DNA of 28,600 nt from JANNNX01 sp031398745. Lineage in GTDB: Bacteria > Actinomycetota > Acidimicrobiia > Acidimicrobiales > CADCSY01. Below, piece after piece: positions 6,950 to 14,279 of the stretch (position 1 is the first letter of the stretch; the number at the start of each line of letters is the position of its first letter). Position numbers and translations under genes: made by a program. The notes beneath the pieces were generated by a model. The model ran no database searches. It was not told the origin of the DNA and saw only the letters and a list, made by a program, of their open reading frames with translations. The stretch lies in contig JANNNX010000026.1 in assembly GCA_031398745.1 (NCBI GenBank), forward strand, positions 1 through 28,600, read 5' to 3'.

Positions 6950-8578
6950 ATGTCCCGCTCCCGCCCGGGGCCCGGATGGCCCGACGACCGGGCCGTGGCC
7001 CTGGCGACGGTGGCCCCGCTGGGCCGGCGCGAGGCCCGGGCCCTGGCGCTCCACCCGGCCTTCCTGATTGGGCTGATCGTGCTCCCCGGCCTGATCCTGC
7101 TCATGGCTGGCGCCGAACCCGACCCCGAGGCCCGGCCGATCATCGACAACCGCGACCTTGCCCTGGTCCCGGTGCTCACGGCCTGGGCCGTGATCGTGGC
7201 CAGCGGCATGGCCGTGCTGCGCAACCGCCGCTACAGCACCGAAGAGCTCTGGGCCAGCCTGCCCACCACCCCGATCACCCGCACCAGCGCCCACCTCGTG
7301 GCCACCCTGGTCGGGCTCCCGGCCGGGCTGGCGGTGCTGGTGGCCTCACTGATCCTGGCCTGGGCCCAGGGTGAGACCGGCTCACCCCTGTGGACCGACA
7401 TCCTGGTGGCGCCGCTGATCGTCATGGGCGCCGGCGTGGTGGGCGTGGCCGTGGCCCGATGGCTGCCCCGAGCCGTGTTCCTCTACGCCGCCATCCTGGC
7501 CGTCACCGTCCTGCAGACGAACCTTTGGTACGGCGACGACCGCTGGCGCTGGCTGCACTTCTCTACCTACGGCAACGACCCGCCGGTGGCATTCGACGCC
7601 CTTTACGGCCGGGTCGAATGGCACCTCGTGTACGTGGTCGGCCTCATCGCCTTCGCCGGCCTGCTCGCCCTGGTCCGCCACGGGTGGTCGACCGCCGCCA
7701 CTGGCGTGGCCATCGCCGCCGCGGTTCTCGTCGCACCCGCGGCCTGGGTCCAGACCCGGCCCTACGCCGAGGCCGACGTGGCCCGCATCCTCAGCCGGCT
7801 GGAGGAGCCCGACACGTACCAGGTGTGCCAGGTCCATGGGGGCGTCACCTACTGCGCCCACCCTCGCGAGGTTGCCGCTATCGAGACCTGGACCGGACCC
7901 GTCGGCAGTGTGCTCGAGCGGGTCCCGGCCGATGCGGTGCCCGCCGACTTGGAGGTCCGCCAGCGGCCCACCATCGAGCTGCTCGACCAGGCCATCCCCG
8001 ACGGCGTGCGACGGCCGCTGGAGGCCGATCCGACCCGGGTGTGGATCGACGACGGCCACGTGCACCCCTCCGGGTGGGTCGACGCCTCGTACTTCGGCGA
8101 GCTTCGCCTGGCCTACCAGGCCGCGAGCGCCGTCGTCGGCCTACCGGTGACCTGGACGGCCGGCACCGAGCAGTGCCTGGCCTCGGGCCAGGCCCGCAGC
8201 GTGGTCGCCCTGTGGCTGGCCGGATCGGCCAGCACGGGCAGCACCGACAGCCTGAGGAACCTGGCCGCCGAGTCGGCCCCCGGTGAGCCGGTCCACCTCG
8301 ACGACACCAACATCGACACCACCTCGCTCGTCCTCGAACACGGCTCGGTGCTCGACCCGGCCGACCTGGTCGCGGCGGTGGCGCTGGTCGACCTCGACCT
8401 CAGCGCGGCCCAGGTGCACTCGCTGCTGAGCCAGCACTGGGACGAGGTCGTCGACCCGGCCACTCCCGCCGATCGGGTGCTGGCCTGGGCTGGGGCAGAC
8501 CCCGCCCGCGCGGTCGAGCCACTGAGCGGTGGCGACGCTCGGCCCTGCCCGTCCACTCGAGGGGTCGAGGGGGCCTGA
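6950..8578 (+). CDS. ABC transporter permease-like membrane protein with large extracytoplasmic domain (copy 1)
   Basis: A 542-residue protein with about seven hydrophobic helices in the first half (from FLIGLIVLPGLILLMAG near 38 to the segment at 251-267). A soluble domain of about 270 residues follows, which should lie outside the membrane. The soluble domain contains Cys293 and Cys302 in CQVHGGVTYC, a third Cys409 in EQCLASGQARS, and the conserved tail HWDEVVDPATP near 496. The next gene encodes a full-length paralogue. The start ATG sits in TGACATG, one base after the ATPase stop. No enzyme motif is recognised in the soluble half. I infer that it is the membrane partner of the ATPase and senses or handles a ligand on the outer face. 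Confidence 0.8.
   Translation: MSRSRPGPGWPDDRAVALATVAPLGRREARALALHPAFLIGLIVLPGLILLMAGAEPDPEARPIIDNRDLALVPVLTAWAVIVASGMAVLRNRRYSTEELWASLPTTPITRTSAHLVATLVGLPAGLAVLVASLILAWAQGETGSPLWTDILVAPLIVMGAGVVGVAVARWLPRAVFLYAAILAVTVLQTNLWYGDDRWRWLHFSTYGNDPPVAFDALYGRVEWHLVYVVGLIAFAGLLALVRHGWSTAATGVAIAAAVLVAPAAWVQTRPYAEADVARILSRLEEPDTYQVCQVHGGVTYCAHPREVAAIETWTGPVGSVLERVPADAVPADLEVRQRPTIELLDQAIPDGVRRPLEADPTRVWIDDGHVHPSGWVDASYFGELRLAYQAASAVVGLPVTWTAGTEQCLASGQARSVVALWLAGSASTGSTDSLRNLAAESAPGEPVHLDDTNIDTTSLVLEHGSVLDPADLVAAVALVDLDLSAAQVHSLLSQHWDEVVDPATPADRVLAWAGADPARAVEPLSGGDARPCPSTRGVEGA
8434..8463 (+). repeat. 30-bp stretch identical to 10163-10192 in the paralogous permease gene
   Basis: The 30 bases encoding HWDEVVDPAT near the end of copy 1 are identical, synonymous positions included, to 10163-10192 in copy 2, while the genes differ widely elsewhere. 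The second copy lies at the matching place of the protein. Confidence 0.8.
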
Positions 8579-8579
8579 C

Positions 8580-10283
8580 ATGGAGATCGCGATTCTGCTC
8601 CTGGTGGCGGGCGTCGTCGTCTTCGTCCAACGGCACCGGCGGCGCTCCTCGGTCGGGATCGAGGCGGGCGGTGGTGGCTCGACCCTGCGGGCGTCAAAGG
8701 CCTCGGCCTGGCCGGTCGACACCGCGATCCAAGGCCGTACCGCACTCGCCCTGGCCCGCCGTGAGGCCCGGCTGCTCGTCGCCCATCCAGCTTTCGTGAT
8801 CGGAGCCCTGGTGCTCCCGGCGCTGGCCCTGCTCATGGTGAGCCGGTTCGAGGCCGACGGCTACGAGCCCATCGCCGGGGACACGACTCCCCAGCTCATG
8901 TGCGTGCTGGCCGCCTGGGGAGCCATCGTGGCCGCCGACCTGGCAACGTTGCGCAGTCGGCGCTATCGCACCGACGAGCTGTTTGCCTCGCTCCCCTCCA
9001 CCCCGGCGACCCGCACCGGGGGACACCTGTTGGCCGGCATCGCCGGCCTCCCGGTGGGCGTGGTGGTGCTCGGCGTCACCGTGGTGGGCGGCCGGTTCGT
9101 GGGCTACACGGGGTGGCCTCTCTGGCTCGACGTGGCCATCGGCCCCCTCCTGGTCGTGGGGGGCGGGGTGGTCGGCGTGCTGGTGGCCCGGTGGCTGCCC
9201 TGGTCGGGGTTGGCCTATGCCGCGGTGGTGGCCACCATGGTCTTGCAGGCCAACATCTGGCACCAGGACGACATCGGCCGCTGGCTGCACTTCTCCCGCC
9301 ACACCGCCTACTCGGCACCTCTGTACCTCGACGATCTCGCCGGCCGGCTGGGGTGGCACGTGGTCTACGTGGTCGGGCTCATCGCGTTGGGGGTCCTGCT
9401 GACCCTGGTGCGCGACGGCTGGTCCCGGGCCTGTGGTGCCGTGGCCGTGGTCGCCGCCGTGCTGTTGGTGCCGTCGGTGGTAGCCCAGGTCCAGCCCTAC
9501 TCCGACGCCGACGTCGCCCGCATCGTCGCCCGCCTCGAAGACCCCGAAGCCAACCAGACCTGTGTGGTGCGGGCCGGCGTCACCTACTGCGCGGTGGGTG
9601 ATGCCGCGGGCTACGCCGACAGCTGGGAGGGTCCGGTCTCGGCCGTGTTGGCCAATGTCCCCGCCTCGGCCCGACCGACCGGACTAGTGGTGCGCCTGCG
9701 ACCCACCGAGGAGTTGCTCGACGACACCCTGCTCGACGGCGTCCGGGATTGGATCGAGGCCGACCCGGCTCGGGTGTGGCACGACGACGGCGAGGTCCAC
9801 ATGAGCGGGGGCGTGGGCGACGAGCCGGGTGTCGCGTTCCGGCTGACCTATCGCACCGCCTCGGCGGTGGTCGGACTCCCCGTGTCCTGGACCGCCGGCG
9901 TCGACCAGTGCGTCGCCGCGGGTCAGGCCCGCAGCGTGGCCACCCTGTGGCTGGCCGCCATGGCTGCGCCGTGGGGCACCGAGAGCCTGCGACAGCTGCT
10001 CGACGAGGGCGACGGTCGGAGCCCCCTCACCCTCGACTACGCCGACACCGACGGCGCCTGGATCGTCCACGAGCAGGGCACCGTGGTCGACCCGGCGGAC
10101 GCCGAGGCGGCGCGGCGGCTGACGGCCCAACCCGTCGCCGACGTACGAGCCGCGTTGGCCCGGCACTGGGACGAGGTCGTCGACCCGGCCACGCCGGCGG
10201 CAACCCTGCTGGCGTGGGCCGGCGCGGACGGGACCGGACTGGGCGAGCCGGTGGGCGGGGCCCCGACGTGTCCGACCCGGTGA
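8580..10283 (+). CDS. ABC transporter permease-like membrane protein with large extracytoplasmic domain (copy 2)
   Basis: A 567-residue paralogue of the preceding gene product. It has the same order of segments: REARLLVAHPAFVIGALVLPALALLM, the TRT-type loop (PATRTGGHLLAGIAGLPVG), WLHFS, HVVYVVGLIALGVLLTLV, PYSDADVARIVARLEDP, CVVRAGVTYC, and RHWDEVVDPATP near the end. Cys328, Cys337 and Cys444 keep exactly the same spacing (9 and 107 residues) as the three cysteines of copy 1, so the cysteines are probably functional, perhaps in a disulfide. Copy 2 has an extra N-terminal hydrophobic segment (MEIAILLLVAGVVVFVQ). The ATG at 8580 is preferred over the in-frame ATG at 8529 because it lies in the same TGACATG junction used by copy 1. 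The two copies may form a heterodimeric permease. Confidence 0.8.
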   Translation: MEIAILLLVAGVVVFVQRHRRRSSVGIEAGGGGSTLRASKASAWPVDTAIQGRTALALARREARLLVAHPAFVIGALVLPALALLMVSRFEADGYEPIAGDTTPQLMCVLAAWGAIVAADLATLRSRRYRTDELFASLPSTPATRTGGHLLAGIAGLPVGVVVLGVTVVGGRFVGYTGWPLWLDVAIGPLLVVGGGVVGVLVARWLPWSGLAYAAVVATMVLQANIWHQDDIGRWLHFSRHTAYSAPLYLDDLAGRLGWHVVYVVGLIALGVLLTLVRDGWSRACGAVAVVAAVLLVPSVVAQVQPYSDADVARIVARLEDPEANQTCVVRAGVTYCAVGDAAGYADSWEGPVSAVLANVPASARPTGLVVRLRPTEELLDDTLLDGVRDWIEADPARVWHDDGEVHMSGGVGDEPGVAFRLTYRTASAVVGLPVSWTAGVDQCVAAGQARSVATLWLAAMAAPWGTESLRQLLDEGDGRSPLTLDYADTDGAWIVHEQGTVVDPADAEAARRLTAQPVADVRAALARHWDEVVDPATPAATLLAWAGADGTGLGEPVGGAPTCPTR

Positions 10284-10876
10284 CGGCGATGGTGGGCCCG
10301 GCCCGATCCGGCCAGGTGGCCCTGGTCCGGGCCCAGGTGCGGGCGGCCCTTCGGGTCTCCGGTGTGGTGCGGGTGCCGATGGTCGCGGCGGTGGTGGTGG
10401 TCGTGGCTCGGGTGACCAAGAACCCGACTGCGGTCGACCTGGCCCTGGTGACGCTGGTGGTGGCGGCGGCGGCCGGGGGGATGTTCGCCGACCCCGCTGG
10501 CGGGCTGCTGGCCTGCTCGCCCACCGGTGTCCGGGTCCGTCGCCTGGTCCGTCTCGGTCTGCACCTCGTCGTCCTGGCCGTGACCTGGCCGGTGGCCATG
10601 GCGCTCGCTCGGCCCGGCGGCCACGGGTGGGACCTGGCAGCCGCCGACGTGGTTATGTTCGCGGCGTTCGTCGCCGTGGTGGTGGCCGTGGCCGCCGGGG
10701 TCCCGACCGACGGTCACCTCCTGGCGCCGCCGGTCCTGCTGGTCCTAGCCGGGGTACCGGTCATCTGGCCCCGGCTGGGCTACTACCCGGTCGATGCCCA
10801 TCAGTGGCGCTGGCTCGCCGCCGCCCTGGTGGCGCTCGCCCTGGCCTGGAGGCTGTCGCCTGACCCCATCCGGTGA
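10268..10876 (+). CDS. Small multi-span membrane protein, last gene of the sigma/ABC operon
   Basis: A 202-residue, almost wholly hydrophobic protein with about six helices (for example VPMVAAVVVVVARV, DLALVTLVVAAAAGGMF, LGLHLVVLAVTWPVAMALA, WLAAALVALALAW). I recognise no family. The GTG at 10268 follows GGCGGGG and overlaps the preceding gene by 16 bases, so translation is coupled; an in-frame ATG at 10289 is an alternative. By position it is probably an extra membrane subunit of the ABC complex. The operon seems to end here, since serA has its own promoter-like box 78 bases further on. Confidence 0.75.
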   Translation: MSDPVTAMVGPARSGQVALVRAQVRAALRVSGVVRVPMVAAVVVVVARVTKNPTAVDLALVTLVVAAAAGGMFADPAGGLLACSPTGVRVRRLVRLGLHLVVLAVTWPVAMALARPGGHGWDLAAADVVMFAAFVAVVVAVAAGVPTDGHLLAPPVLLVLAGVPVIWPRLGYYPVDAHQWRWLAAALVALALAWRLSPDPIR

Positions 10877-10953
10877 CCAGCCGTGGTTCCGGGGGCGGCA
10901 CCGGCCATGGCTTGATGGCCCGCCGAGAACGGGGAGGGACGCCGACCCCCGCC

Positions 10954-10959
10954 TACCAT
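10954..10959 (+). promoter_or_regulatory. Putative -10 box (TACCAT) for a leaderless serA mRNA
   Basis: TACCAT is separated from the serA ATG by exactly six bases, which puts the expected transcription start on the A of the ATG. No Shine-Dalgarno sequence lies between. Confidence 0.5.
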
Positions 10960-10965
10960 CCGCCC

Positions 10966-12528
10966 ATGGCCCGGATCCTCGTCACCGAGAAGCTCGCCGA
11001 GTCGGGGTTGGACGGGCTGCGCTCGGCCGGCCACGACGTCGACGTGCGGCTCGACCTCACCGCTGACCAGCTGCTGGAGGCCGTGGTCGGGGCCTCGGCG
11101 CTCATCATCCGGTCGGCCACCCAGGTCGACGCCGAGGTGCTGGCCGCGGGGGTCGATCTGGTGGTGGTGGGCCGGGCCGGGATCGGGCTCGACAATGTCG
11201 ACGTCGAGGCAGCCACCCGTCGGGGCGTGATGGTGGTCAACGCTCCCCAGTCCAACATCCTCTCGGCCGCCGAGCAGACGATGGCGCTGCTGCTGGCGGT
11301 GGCCCGCAACGTGCCCCAGGCCCATGCCGCCCTGGTGGCCGGCAAGTGGGAGCGCAGCCGCTGGGAGGGCGTCGAGCTGCACGGCAAGACGCTCGGCATC
11401 GTCGGCTTGGGTCGCATCGGCACCCTGGTGGCCCAGCGGGCGCTGGCCTTCGGCATGCGCCTGGTCGCCTTCGACCCCTACGTGGCCCCCGAGCGGGCCC
11501 GCCAACTGGGCATCGAGCTGGTGACCCTCGACGAGCTGGTGGCCCGGGCCGACTTCCTCACCCTCCACGTGGCCAAGACCCCCGAGACGGTGGGTCTGGT
11601 GGGCGCCGAGCTGTTGGCCAAGGCCAAGCCCGAGCTCCGGGTGATCAACGTGGCCCGGGGCGGCATCGTCGACGAGGCGGCGCTGGCCGAGGCCATCGCC
11701 GAGGGTCGCATCGCCGGGGCCGCCCTCGACGTGTTCGCCAAGGAGCCGACCACCGAGTCGCCGCTCTTCGCCCTGCCCTCGGTGGTCGTCACCCCCCACC
11801 TCGGGGCGAGCACGGTCGAGGCCCAGGACAAGGCCGGCCAGACCATCGCCGAGCAGGTGCAGCTGGCGTTGGCCGGCGAGTTCGTGCCCTTCGCGGTGAA
11901 CGTCAGCGCCTCGGAGGCATCGGAGACGGTGCGGCCCTACCTGCCGCTGGCCGAGCAGCTGGCCACCCTGTTCGCCGGCCTGGCCAGCGGGGTACCGGCG
12001 GTGGTCGAGGTGGAGTACCAGGGCCAGATCGCCGACTACGACACCCGGATCCTGACCCTGTCGGTGCTCAAGGGCCTGTTCTCGGGGGCGACCGACGAGC
12101 CGGTGTCGTACGTGAACGCTCCCCAGCTGGCCGAGGAGCGGGGCGTCGAGGTCCGCGAGACGAAGACGTCGACCGCGGTCGACTTCGTCAACCTGGTCAC
12201 CGTGCGGGGTGGGGGCCACGAGCTGTCGGGCACCCTGGCCGGGGCCAAGGGTGAGCCCCGCCTGGTCGTGCTCGACGGCCACAGTGTCGAGGTGCCGCCG
12301 GCCCACCACATGCTGGTGGTCCGCAACGACGACAAGCCGGGGATGATCGGGCGGGTCACCAGCGCGCTGGGCCGCTCGGGCATCAACATCTCCGACATCC
12401 ACGTGGGCCGCTCACCCGCCGGCGACGCCGCCCTCATGGTGCTCGCCACCGACGACGTGGTGGCCCCCGAGCTGCTCGAAGAGCTCCGCTCGCTCCCCGG
12501 CATCACCTCGGTCCACGCCCTGGGCTGA
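10966..12528 (+). CDS. serA: D-3-phosphoglycerate dehydrogenase, long form with ACT domain
   Basis: A 520-residue enzyme that oxidises 3-phosphoglycerate to 3-phosphohydroxypyruvate with NAD, the first step of serine synthesis. The substrate domain carries GRAGIGLDNVD. The Rossmann domain carries GLGRIG (147-152) with Asp170 selecting NAD. The catalytic residues are Arg231 (VARGG), Glu260 (FAKEP) and His278 (TPHLGAST). The extra domain of long SerA (about 310-440) and a C-terminal ACT domain (447-520, HHMLVVRNDDKPGMIGRVTSALGRSGINISDIHVGR) follow, and the ACT domain is the usual site of serine feedback. The ATG at 10966 gives the canonical N-terminus MARILVTEKL; an in-frame ATG at 10915 would add non-conserved residues. 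Transcription is likely leaderless. Confidence 0.96.
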   Translation: MARILVTEKLAESGLDGLRSAGHDVDVRLDLTADQLLEAVVGASALIIRSATQVDAEVLAAGVDLVVVGRAGIGLDNVDVEAATRRGVMVVNAPQSNILSAAEQTMALLLAVARNVPQAHAALVAGKWERSRWEGVELHGKTLGIVGLGRIGTLVAQRALAFGMRLVAFDPYVAPERARQLGIELVTLDELVARADFLTLHVAKTPETVGLVGAELLAKAKPELRVINVARGGIVDEAALAEAIAEGRIAGAALDVFAKEPTTESPLFALPSVVVTPHLGASTVEAQDKAGQTIAEQVQLALAGEFVPFAVNVSASEASETVRPYLPLAEQLATLFAGLASGVPAVVEVEYQGQIADYDTRILTLSVLKGLFSGATDEPVSYVNAPQLAEERGVEVRETKTSTAVDFVNLVTVRGGGHELSGTLAGAKGEPRLVVLDGHSVEVPPAHHMLVVRNDDKPGMIGRVTSALGRSGINISDIHVGRSPAGDAALMVLATDDVVAPELLEELRSLPGITSVHALG

Positions 12529-12559
12529 ACGCTCTCGGGGACGGGACGGGGACGGGTCC

Positions 12560-12892
12560 TCAGCGCTTGGCTGGACGGAGGCCGTCGGCTTTGGCGGCCG
12601 CCGGGTCGAGGTAGCAGCGGTCGGGGCGGGTGCGCTCGTAGGCGGCGTTGCCGGGAGCGTGGAAGATGCCCGACGCCAGCTTGGCCTTGACCGGGTGGGA
12701 GCCGGGGCAGGCGCCCCCGACCGGCTCGACCCAGGGGGCCGAGGGCGGGCGGGGGGGCAGGCCGCTCCCGACCGGATCGCCCATCGGGGCCGGGTCGAAG
12801 GGCCGGAGCCGGAGGGCGATGTTCCAGGCCAGCGCGGCCAGCGCACCGGCACCGCCGGCGAAGAGGCCGGCACGGAGCGCACGTCTGCCCAT
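12560..12892 (-). CDS. Small membrane-anchored protein with a C-terminal 'sunset'-type domain
   Basis: A 110-residue protein with one N-terminal hydrophobic helix (about 9-27), a Pro-rich linker (31-56) and a C-terminal module from Cys62 to Arg110 (CPGSHPVKAKLASGIFHAPGNAAYERTRPDRCY...AAAKADGLRPAKR). The pattern HPVK..LASGI.H.PG...Y..T.PD.CY..P..A..DGLR..KR matches the short 'sunset' domain found at the C-termini of many actinobacterial proteins. Its function is not established; Cys62, His66, His78 and Cys93 might bind metal or form a disulfide, which is inference. The gene converges with serA and is divergent from the histidine kinase gene. A TAGGGT box is 10 bases before the ATG. Confidence 0.75.
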   Translation of the reverse strand: MGRRALRAGLFAGGAGALAALAWNIALRLRPFDPAPMGDPVGSGLPPRPPSAPWVEPVGGACPGSHPVKAKLASGIFHAPGNAAYERTRPDRCYLDPAAAKADGLRPAKR

Positions 12893-12902
12893 GTGCCCCG
12901 CG

Positions 12903-12908
12903 ACCCTA
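12903..12908 (-). promoter_or_regulatory. Putative -10 box (TAGGGT) for the sunset-domain gene
   Basis: On the minus strand TAGGGT precedes the ATG at 12892 by 10 bases, suggesting an mRNA leader of only a few bases. Confidence 0.3.
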
Positions 12909-12954
12909 GCTGGGGGTCGAGTTTTCGGGCTGACCTGCCGATCAACACGGAGAC

Positions 12955-13653
12955 GTGAGCACCCGACCCGACGACCGATTGGACGACCCCGTCGACCACG
13001 GCGCCCACCAGGGCGACGACCACCGTTTCGTCGCGCTCGTCGCCCACGAGCTCCTGTCGCCGCTGACCGTCATCAAGGGCTGGCTGGCCGTCCTCGACCG
13101 GCCCGACGTGGGCGCCGAGCGGGCCGCCCAGGCCCGGGCGTCGATGGCGGCCTCAGCCGACAAGATCGAGCGGCTGGTCCGCGATCTGCTCGACCTCAGC
13201 AAGGCGGCCGTGGGCGAGCTCCGGGTCGAGGTCGCCCCGGTCGACTTGCGAGCAGTGACCGTCGCCGTCGTCGCGGCTCTCGACGACCCCCGGGTCGTCG
13301 TCGTCGATAGCGCGCCGGTCGCGGTAGTGGCCGACGCCCAGCGGATCGATCAGCTCCTCACCAACCTCATCGGCAACGGGCTGCGCCACGGCGATGGCAC
13401 CGGGGTGGAGGTCGCCCTGGTCTCCGACCCGGGTGTCGGGGTGGTGCGCCTGACGGTTGCCAACGGGGGCCCGGCGGTCGACCCCTCGGTGGCCAGCGAG
13501 GTCTTCGAGCCGTTCGTCCGAGGGGCGACGTCGGCCGGTTCGGGGCTCGGCCTGGCGGTCTGCCGGGCCATCGTCGATGCCCATCGCGGCACCATCGCCA
13601 TCGGTCGGATCGGCTCCCGCACCGTCGTCGAGGTCTGCTTCCCGACCGGCTGA
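12955..13653 (+). CDS. Soluble sensor histidine kinase lacking an input domain (orphan)
   Basis: A 232-residue kinase core. The HisKA dimerisation domain holds the phospho-acceptor His31 in the H-box FVALVAHELLSPLTVIKGW. The ATPase domain has an N-box (LLTNLIGNGLRHGDG) and a glycine-rich box (GSGLGLAVCRAIVDAHRGTI). The N-box has NGLRHG in place of the usual NALKY/NAIRH. There is no membrane segment and no PAS, GAF or HAMP domain, and no response regulator is encoded nearby, so its partner and signal are unknown. The GTG start follows GGAG with tight spacing. The gene ends eight bases from the convergent end of leuD. Confidence 0.85.
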   Translation: MSTRPDDRLDDPVDHGAHQGDDHRFVALVAHELLSPLTVIKGWLAVLDRPDVGAERAAQARASMAASADKIERLVRDLLDLSKAAVGELRVEVAPVDLRAVTVAVVAALDDPRVVVVDSAPVAVVADAQRIDQLLTNLIGNGLRHGDGTGVEVALVSDPGVGVVRLTVANGGPAVDPSVASEVFEPFVRGATSAGSGLGLAVCRAIVDAHRGTIAIGRIGSRTVVEVCFPTG

Positions 13654-13661
13654 CCGCGGGC

Positions 13662-14264
13662 TCAGCCCACCGAGGTGGTCGGGAGCCAGCTCGGCCGGGC
13701 GGCCTCGTAGGTGTCGATGTCGTCGGTGTGGCGAAGGGTGAGGCCCACGTCATCGAGGCCCTCGAGGAGGCGGAAGCGGGTGAAGTCGTCCAGCGGGAAG
13801 GTGGCCTCGATGCCGGCTGCCGGTGCCGACACCGTGCGGCGCTCGACGTCGATGGTGATCTCGAGGCTGGGGTCGGCCTCGACCGCCCGGAGCAGGGCGT
13901 CGGCGACCTCGGGCTCCACCACCACCGGCACCAGCCCGGCCTTGGTCGAGTTGTTGCGGAAGATGTCACCGAAGCGAGCCGAGATCACCGCTCGAAAACC
14001 CCAGTCGGTGAGGGCCCACACCGCGTGCTCCCGGGACGAGCCGGTGCCGAAGTTGGGTCCGGCGACGAGGATGGTGGCCCCGGCGTGCTCGGCTCGGTTG
14101 AGCGGGAAGTCGGGGTCCGACTCCCGCCACGACGAGAACAGTCCGGCCCCGAAGCCGCTGCGCTCGACCCGCTTGAGCCACTCGGCGGGGATGATCTGGT
14201 CGGTGTCGACGTCGGAGCGGTCGAGGGGTACGGCCCGGCCGGTGATGATGTTGATCGGTTCCAC
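13662..14264 (-). CDS. leuD: 3-isopropylmalate dehydratase, small subunit
   Basis: A 200-residue subunit that joins LeuC to isomerise 2-isopropylmalate to 3-isopropylmalate in leucine synthesis, and probably citramalate to 3-methylmalate in the citramalate route. Family marks are GRAVPLDRSDVDTDQIIPAEWLKR near the N-terminus, LVAGPNFGTGSSREHAVWAL with the substrate-binding GTGSSREH, and FGDIFRNNSTKAGLVPVVV. The length is typical. The GTG start at 14264 is 15 bases after the leuC stop, with GAAGGG as ribosome-binding site, so leuC and leuD form an operon. Confidence 0.95.
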   Translation of the reverse strand: MEPINIITGRAVPLDRSDVDTDQIIPAEWLKRVERSGFGAGLFSSWRESDPDFPLNRAEHAGATILVAGPNFGTGSSREHAVWALTDWGFRAVISARFGDIFRNNSTKAGLVPVVVEPEVADALLRAVEADPSLEITIDVERRTVSAPAAGIEATFPLDDFTRFRLLEGLDDVGLTLRHTDDIDTYEAARPSWLPTTSVG

Positions 14265-14279
14265 GGGTCGGGCCCTTCG

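Noticed and set aside
10801..12402. A 533-codon minus-strand open frame antisense to serA
   Set aside because: SerA motifs are complete on the plus strand. The antisense product is a His/Gly/Gln-rich artefact.
12529..12559. GGGGAC-type short repeats between serA and the sunset-domain gene as a functional element
   Set aside because: Only a 31-base gap with GC-rich slippage-like sequence. GGAC-GG-GTCC is too short to be called a terminator with confidence.
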